Below, piece after piece: positions 59,701 through 64,000 of a stretch of DNA of 64,000 bases. The notes under the pieces were generated by a model. The model was not told where the DNA came from. It did not search any database and saw nothing but the letters and a program-made list of their open reading frames with translations. Origin of the DNA: Hyphomicrobiaceae bacterium (lineage in GTDB: Bacteria; Pseudomonadota; Alphaproteobacteria; Rhizobiales; Hyphomicrobiaceae); the NCBI GenBank assembly GCA_041397645.1, contig JAWKWE010000004.1:310001-374000 (forward strand), given 5' to 3'. The position numbers were made by a program, and so were the translations under genes. Each line of letters starts with the position of its first letter. The first letter of the stretch is position 1.

Positions 59701-60671
59701 TCCAGCCATTTCGCGGTGAGCTTGGTGTCGAACTTAAGATCGTTCGCCCAATTCGCAGATGCCGCGCCCGTCAAAATCTGCGGCTCGGCCGCACCGTCAA
59801 GTTCAAGCTCGACATTATCGAACGAGGCGCCCGAAGCACTGGCTGTTGTCGCCGTCTTCAAGTTGAGCACGGGCGGCGGTTCGCGCGTCGCTTGCGCATC
59901 CGAGGTCGCAGGAGGGGAAAGGAAAATCTTACCCGTGAGGTCGCCAGTGACCTTCGGCGCGGTCGTGAAATCGCGCAACGCTCCGTCGAAGGCATAGGAG
60001 TTGACGCCGGCATCGCCATACATCGCCGCCTTCAGGTGGACTACGCCCTCATTGTCCTCGGGGGCGGTTGAAAAACGGATATCCCGCACAACGCTGCCAA
60101 CGCGCGCGCTTCCTTTGAACTTGAACGGCCCCTTGAGGGTGTCGGCGGACAACTCACCGTTGATGGCATCGACCGTGCTGATCAGCGCGCCATCCGCGCG
60201 ATGAAAGGCAATCGCGCCCTTGAGCAGACGGACCGAATGCAGCGCCACGTTCTGAGGCACGAACGGCAGTTCGGCAGGTCGCAATTCGAGCGTGGACCAG
60301 TTGCCGCCGCCTACGTCATCCAGCACCAGCGACAGCACCGGCTTGTTCAATTCGATTTCGTTGGCTTCAAAAGCGCCGCGCAGCAGCGGAGAAACCGCCA
60401 GGCGCATGGTGAAGCTTTCCGCGCGGATAAACGGCTCGCCGGTTTGTCCGGTGGTGTCGGCGAGGCGCACCTTTTCAAAGCGGACGAACGGCGTGGGCAG
60501 AAAGCGAACGTTGACGGCGCCACCGACGCGAACATCACGGCCCAGCACTTTCGAGGCTTCCTCCTCGAAAACGCCGCGGTAGCCGTTCCAGTCGATGAAA
60601 TACGGCGCACCAAATAAGGTCGCCAGCACCAACGCCAGGAGGCCGCCGAGATACAGGAGTCCGTTGTTCAT
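56787..60671 (-). CDS. AsmA-family protein, large, with charged coiled-coil tail
   Basis: A 1294-residue envelope protein. N-terminal anchor (residues 5-25, LLYLGGLLALVLATLFGAPYF) followed by the AsmA start DWNGYRGVFEEEASKVLGRDVRVGG and FLPTPFVRFEKVRL, then a very long beta-rich periplasmic domain of repeated strand segments, and near 960-1060 the AsmA_2 region (GKGTIKLHDARHPGP). Such proteins are lipid-transfer or outer-membrane assembly factors. Odd feature: residues about 1165-1240 form a charged, then Ala/Gln-rich coiled coil (RQMERKVEELEIL, KAAAAAAAAKEAAKQQ) and a Pro-rich end, not usual for AsmA. Divergent from the helicase gene. Confidence 0.85.
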   Translation of the reverse strand: MNNGLLYLGGLLALVLATLFGAPYFIDWNGYRGVFEEEASKVLGRDVRVGGAVNVRFLPTPFVRFEKVRLADTTGQTGEPFIRAESFTMRLAVSPLLRGAFEANEIELNKPVLSLVLDDVGGGNWSTLELRPAELPFVPQNVALHSVRLLKGAIAFHRADGALISTVDAINGELSADTLKGPFKFKGSARVGSVVRDIRFSTAPEDNEGVVHLKAAMYGDAGVNSYAFDGALRDFTTAPKVTGDLTGKIFLSPPATSDAQATREPPPVLNLKTATTASASGASFDNVELELDGAAEPQILTGAASANWANDLKFDTKLTAKWLDLDMLAAPHGQQAGIDGLRQLFMALVEGLGGNGSATVQVAIDQVKFGGEQAGALDLDAERHQDVVTLRRLSGGLPGGARIDLSGKIEGAKRDDKTFIGEGTVRGVNFARVQAFAKKSGIDIDLNSDGPFWVAGDVAMGPGRFALTNAKAQISGQLVDGEVRIDSGARKHVTVRLDGDDIDSAVFFPEQASYVSSVWRHALGLETASDKEAAENPEASRPETTVELTARRLTHAGSVYNDVDAQIVIEPASLNVPKARLKTQAGARISTSGRIMRASADGGAAKGTLNYEIDAADSRAIGEVSKLLGLEVILDKQITALPSARLAGLVQIGKRQAGSADVTFDGLVGGARLIGEGAFDNGFSAWRTAPARIVATINAADLGEILKLAGAGPQLLNGLKSRPGEVSLAVSGLLSQGAKSLAEVNAQGLSAKLQGSLSAQDNQTFAYEADGSVDAQDAREALVLAGVVAPAGLTLSSLAGPIKVSAKDGVTTLASRNLKSASSVIKGSVKLTRGESGSGEGVSNVEADLEADQASVAGLLSWLSEAARAEAAEDVEESVWPTAQFDLKPFAHNRGTMRLKLGKLELADGLEAQDAIAQITVQDSKVSIESLKARAAGGDLNLSAKIEKVSTGFTLSGNLALDADLAALNAKAKGRAVLEFEGSGRGLSPATVINGLTGKGTIKLHDARHPGPAPALVADASDAVLAGQMENDANAIGQSLSSALASASVVEGDKTLSFEVAGGNVKVEPYTVKTAQGSAQVTTTASLSSLGLDSDWQVSAMATPLPPPPEAGPDWKPASKGPLPAVEFVYTGALGDLDGLEVSVEAADLQRELAVRQMERKVEELEILRKNDDDRQRMDLERRKTLEVERAKAAAAAAAAKEAAKQQQKREQQPSNASGPPVVPESSDTEPIVPQSGPPEDTVETTADVPAEVASEPRRPLPQRTYSAKPDVRSPPRARRTPSDEINRAFGNWP

Positions 60672-60909
60672 CCGCCCAATGCTCTCTTACCGGCACCAGC
60701 CCGCTCCGGCACCGTTCGGCGGGCAGCTCTTAAGCGCAGCGCCGATATATACACTCTATCGCATACCCGGGGATAAGTCTGAACCCGAATTAGGGCGCAA
60801 TTCCAGAACTTTGCCCAGGTTTTGCGGCAACTAGCGGGCATTTTCGCGCCACTGTGCACACTGCCGCTCCCGGGTTGTAGGAGCGGGTTTGGTACGCTAC
60901 CTGATTGGA

Positions 60910-63345
60910 ATGACAGCGAGTCGCAACATGTCGTCGCCCCCGCATCAGTCTGACGAATTCGAAGAGCCGCCGTTCGATCTTCCGCCGGCTGCTCCCGTTG
61001 GCGGTGCGTCCCAGAGCTCTATCTCCGCGCGCGCGATTGCGGCGTCGCGACCCGCACCCGTGTATCTGGAAGGCTTGAATCCAGAACAACGCTCCGCAGT
61101 TGAGCAAACGGAAGGTCCGCTGCTGGTCCTCGCGGGTGCGGGTACAGGCAAGACGCGCGTACTCACGACGCGCATTGCCCATATTCTCGCCCAGGGGAAG
61201 GCGTGGCCATCACAAATCCTGGCCGTCACCTTCACAAACAAAGCTGCCCGCGAGATGAAGGACCGGATCGGCGCCGCGATCGGCACGACTGTGGAGGGCA
61301 TGAGCTGGCTCGGCACGTTCCACTCCATTGGCGTCAAAATCCTCCGCCGCCATGCGGAGCTTGTCGGTCTCAAATCGGGCTTCACGATCCTGGACGACGA
61401 CGACACCAAGCGTCTGTTGAAACAAGTGATCGAAGCGGCTGGCATCGACAAGGAACGCTGGCCCGCGCGTCAGCTTGCGTCCCTGATCGACAGCTGGAAG
61501 AACCGGGGCCTGACCCCCGACAAGGTGCCCGCGGGTGAAGCGTTCGCATTTGCCGAAGGCAAGGGCAAGGAGCTTTATTCGGCCTATCAGAGCCGGCTCA
61601 AGGATCTCAACGCCTGCGACTTCGGCGATCTTTTGCTCGAATGTCTGCGACTGTTCCGTGACAACCCGGATGTGCTGGCAGAATACCACCGCCGCTTTCG
61701 CTACATCCTCGTTGACGAGTATCAGGACACCAACGTCGCCCAGTACCTCTGGCTACGATTACTGGCTCAGGGCATTCCCAACGTCTGCTGCGTCGGCGAC
61801 GATGACCAATCGATCTACGGCTGGCGCGGCGCGGAGGTGGAAAACATCCTGCGCTTTGAGACCGATTTTCCCGGTGCGCGCGTCATTCGGCTGGAACGCA
61901 ACTATCGCTCGACCAGTCATATCCTGGCGGCGGCCTCCGGGCTCATCACGCACAACGAGGGTCGTCTCGGCAAGACGCTGTTCACCGACGGCGCCGCTGG
62001 CGAGCGTGTGTCGGTAGCGAGCTTCTGGGACGATGAAGCGGAAGCCCGTTCCATTGGCGATGACATCGAGAACGCACAGCGTGCGCGACAGAAACTGAAT
62101 GAAATCGCGGTTCTGGTGCGTGCATCCTTCCAGATGCGCGTCATCGAAGAACGCTTCATCACCCTGGGTCTGCCCTATCGCGTTATCGGCGGGCCGCGTT
62201 TTTATGAGCGCCAGGAAATCAAGGACGCCATCGCCTATCTCGAAGTCGTCGCAAATCCATCCAACGACTTGAAATTTGAGCGCATCATCAACGTGCCCAA
62301 GCGCGGACTTGGGGATACTTCGGTGAAGCGCATTCACGAATTGGCGCGCGCGCGATCCATGCCGCTTTACGTGGCCGCCCGCGAGATCGTGGAAACCGAC
62401 GAACTGCCGGGCAAAGCGCGCAAATCGCTTTATGACCTGTTGCGTCAGTTCGAACGTTGGCGCGTACAGCTCGACAGCATGCGTCACACGGATCTTGCTG
62501 AGCAGATCCTTGACGAAAGCGGCTATACAGCCATGTGGCAGGCGGACAAGAGCCCGCAAGCCCAATCCCGCCTCGAAAACCTTAAAGAGCTTGTGCGCTT
62601 CATGCACGATTTCGACACGTTAGGCGGGTTTCTGGAGCACGTCTCTCTCGTCATGGACGCCGACCAGGGTAGCGACGGCGATCGCGTATCGCTGATGACG
62701 ATGCACGCGGCCAAGGGGTTGGAGTTCGAAACCGTGTTCCTGCCGGGATGGGAAGAAGGACTGTTCCCCCATCAGCGCGCGCTCGATGAAAGCGGCAAGG
62801 CGGGATTGGAAGAAGAGCGCCGACTCGCCTACGTCGGCCTCACCCGTGCCAAGCGGCGGGCAAAAGTCTCGTTCGCTCAAAACCGCCGCACGCACGGGCT
62901 TTATCAATCAGCCATCCCCTCGCGTTTCGTGGATGAATTGCCTATCGCGAACGTCGACGTGGTTGAGAACCCCTCTCCTTATGGCGGCATCCCGCAAGGG
63001 CGCGGCTTTGGCTATGGCAATCCATTCGGCGCAAGCCGGTTTGACCGCGAACCGCCGCCGTCCAAATCGAATTATCAGACACCAGGTTGGCAGCGCGCCC
63101 AACAGACTTGGTCGCGATCCGATAACAAGAAAAAAAAGCCGATGCGCACGCCAACCACCATTGACGGCGAACTCGTTGCGGCTTCGTCCGCGAGCGCACC
63201 ACAGTTCAAGGCCGGGACGCGCGTCACGCATGAGAAATTCGGCGCAGGCACGGTGACGCACGTAGACGGCAACAAGCTTACGATCGATTTCGACGCTGGC
63301 GACACCAAACGGGTCGTCGCCAGCTTCGTCGATCTCCTCAGCTGA
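60910..63345 (+). CDS. UvrD/PcrA-type ATP-dependent DNA helicase
   Basis: An 811-residue superfamily 1A helicase. Q-motif LNPEQRSAVEQTEGPLLVLAGAGTGKTRVL includes Walker A; motif II is YILVDEYQDTN; motif III DDDQSIYGWRGAEV; motif IV RLERNYRS; motif V TMHAAKGLEFETVFLPGWEEG; motif VI RRLAYVGLTRAKRR. A C-terminal Tudor-like domain (FKAGTRVTHEKFGAGTV onward) matches PcrA/UvrD. The N-terminal 50 residues are acidic and Pro-rich. It unwinds DNA in nucleotide-excision and mismatch repair. The start is uncertain between 60889 (TTG), 60910 and 60928 (both ATG). Confidence 0.94.
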   Translation: MTASRNMSSPPHQSDEFEEPPFDLPPAAPVGGASQSSISARAIAASRPAPVYLEGLNPEQRSAVEQTEGPLLVLAGAGTGKTRVLTTRIAHILAQGKAWPSQILAVTFTNKAAREMKDRIGAAIGTTVEGMSWLGTFHSIGVKILRRHAELVGLKSGFTILDDDDTKRLLKQVIEAAGIDKERWPARQLASLIDSWKNRGLTPDKVPAGEAFAFAEGKGKELYSAYQSRLKDLNACDFGDLLLECLRLFRDNPDVLAEYHRRFRYILVDEYQDTNVAQYLWLRLLAQGIPNVCCVGDDDQSIYGWRGAEVENILRFETDFPGARVIRLERNYRSTSHILAAASGLITHNEGRLGKTLFTDGAAGERVSVASFWDDEAEARSIGDDIENAQRARQKLNEIAVLVRASFQMRVIEERFITLGLPYRVIGGPRFYERQEIKDAIAYLEVVANPSNDLKFERIINVPKRGLGDTSVKRIHELARARSMPLYVAAREIVETDELPGKARKSLYDLLRQFERWRVQLDSMRHTDLAEQILDESGYTAMWQADKSPQAQSRLENLKELVRFMHDFDTLGGFLEHVSLVMDADQGSDGDRVSLMTMHAAKGLEFETVFLPGWEEGLFPHQRALDESGKAGLEEERRLAYVGLTRAKRRAKVSFAQNRRTHGLYQSAIPSRFVDELPIANVDVVENPSPYGGIPQGRGFGYGNPFGASRFDREPPPSKSNYQTPGWQRAQQTWSRSDNKKKKPMRTPTTIDGELVAASSASAPQFKAGTRVTHEKFGAGTVTHVDGNKLTIDFDAGDTKRVVASFVDLLS

Positions 63346-63468
63346 CAGCCGTTATTCGACCACACATACCGAATAGTCGGCTCGATCAATTGATGGAACC
63401 ACCCGCGCCCAAGGGCGTTCCGTGATTGGCGCGACCCAGGTCACGCCTCCCCAAAACAAGAGAATAAA

Positions 63469-64000
63469 ATGCCCAGCCCCCAACAGACCGGCGTGGTGAA
63501 AGACGCAACCTCCCTCCGTCCCAGTCCCACTCTTAAGATCTCATTCATCGAATTCGTAGCGCTGACCGCAGCCCTGATGGCGCTCACCGCACTTTCGATC
63601 GACATCATGTTGCCGGCACTACCGCAGATAGGATCTGCACTCGGCGTGACTGCCGAAAACGATCGCCAGCAAGTGATCATCCTCTACATGGTCGGGTTCT
63701 CGGTCGGCCAGCTCATCTATGGGCCGCTGTCCGACAGGCTGGGGCGCAAACCTGTGCTGCTCGGCGGGTTGGCACTGTTCATTGTCGGCTCCTGCCTTGC
63801 GTTGCTGTCTCAATCGTTCTCGATGCTTCTGACCGCGCGCCTTTTGCAAGGTCTTGGCGCCGCATCTCCGCGCGTCGTCGCCATCGCGGTCGTGCGCGAC
63901 ATCTACAGCGGCCGTCACATGGCCCGCGTCATGTCACTCGCCATGATGATATTCATACTCATTCCAGTGCTCGCACCCTCGATCGGACAAGGGCTCATGC
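63469..64000 (+). CDS. MFS drug-resistance transporter, Bcr/CflA-like (5' part, cut by window edge)
   Basis: The first 177 codons of a Bcr/CflA-type proton antiporter; the frame is open to the window end. Seen: helix 1 with FVALTAALMALTALSIDIMLPALP, typical of the Bcr group, helix 2 and the MFS loop motif GPLSDRLGRKP, then helices 3-5 with LLGGLALFIVGSCLA, LQGLGAASPRV and VVRDIY. The ATG at 63469 has AAGAG a few bases upstream. It would export drugs or metabolites across the inner membrane. The real length is probably about 400 residues. Confidence 0.9.
   Translation, partial: MPSPQQTGVVKDATSLRPSPTLKISFIEFVALTAALMALTALSIDIMLPALPQIGSALGVTAENDRQQVIILYMVGFSVGQLIYGPLSDRLGRKPVLLGGLALFIVGSCLALLSQSFSMLLTARLLQGLGAASPRVVAIAVVRDIYSGRHMARVMSLAMMIFILIPVLAPSIGQGLM

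Noticed and set aside
59109..60071. Plus-strand frame of 320 codons antisense to the AsmA-like gene.
   Set aside because: Arg- and His-rich shadow of a high-GC gene with no family resemblance or ribosome site.
61759..62607. Minus-strand frame of 282 codons antisense to the helicase.
   Set aside because: It overlaps helicase motifs III to V and lacks any recognisable domain.

Overview
The window looks like chromosome of an alphaproteobacterium of the order Hyphomicrobiales, most likely a methylotroph-like Hyphomicrobiaceae member (inference). The support is a circularly permuted (two-piece) tmRNA gene, an SspB-alpha type adaptor, CtrA-type boxes (TTAA-N7-TTAA), a full set of PQQ-dehydrogenase accessory genes, and moderately high GC with dense ATGA-overlapping operons. 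No tRNA, rRNA, CRISPR array, insertion sequence or prophage was found.

Region 1 (0.1-16.2 kb) is a Wzx/Wzy-type exopolysaccharide locus. It holds a Wza-like export lipoprotein, a BBP2-type outer-membrane barrel, a Wzz protein fused to a degenerate tyrosine-kinase domain, a polyprenyl-phosphate sugar-1-phosphate transferase broken by a frameshift in an A9 tract, a polymerase/ligase-like membrane protein, four glycosyltransferase-like proteins and a flippase. A perfect CtrA consensus lies in the promoter region of the export operon, so this may be a cell-cycle-controlled adhesin (holdfast/UPP-like) locus. GDP-mannose (manC, 25.9 kb) and dTDP-rhamnose (rfbC, 39.7 kb) functions elsewhere could supply sugars.

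Region 2 (16.4-28.3 kb) has a TonB-dependent receptor with a long proline-rich N-terminus, divergent from its own exbB-exbD-tonB set. Next come an orphan soluble histidine kinase with a CtrA-like box, a HerA-type ATPase, manC and a small Omp25-like barrel whose stop codon starts a tandem repeat.

Region 3 (28.3-34.3 kb) is a PQQ alcohol-dehydrogenase system: a PedH/ExaF-like enzyme with the lanthanide-type Asp, cytochrome c-550, a periplasmic binding protein, a SoxYZ-like carrier, a metallo-beta-lactamase-fold protein and a CXXCW/rhodanese-like protein. The cytochrome operon and the dehydrogenase share an identical 13-bp upstream motif at the same distance from their start codons.

Region 4 (34.3-56.7 kb) holds a YciI remnant, a VOC protein, an RND efflux pair, rfbC, phospholipid genes pssA and psd, the hflK-hflC-DUF2065-degP membrane quality-control group, folA and thyA with a lipoprotein gene between them, a CPBP protease, tmRNA next to sspB, a methyltransferase, fumC with small partners, a NUDIX hydrolase and a PiT phosphate transporter preceded by a Pho-box-like repeat. 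Region 5 (56.8-64 kb) has a large AsmA-family protein, a UvrD/PcrA helicase and the start of a Bcr/CflA-type MFS transporter cut by the window edge.
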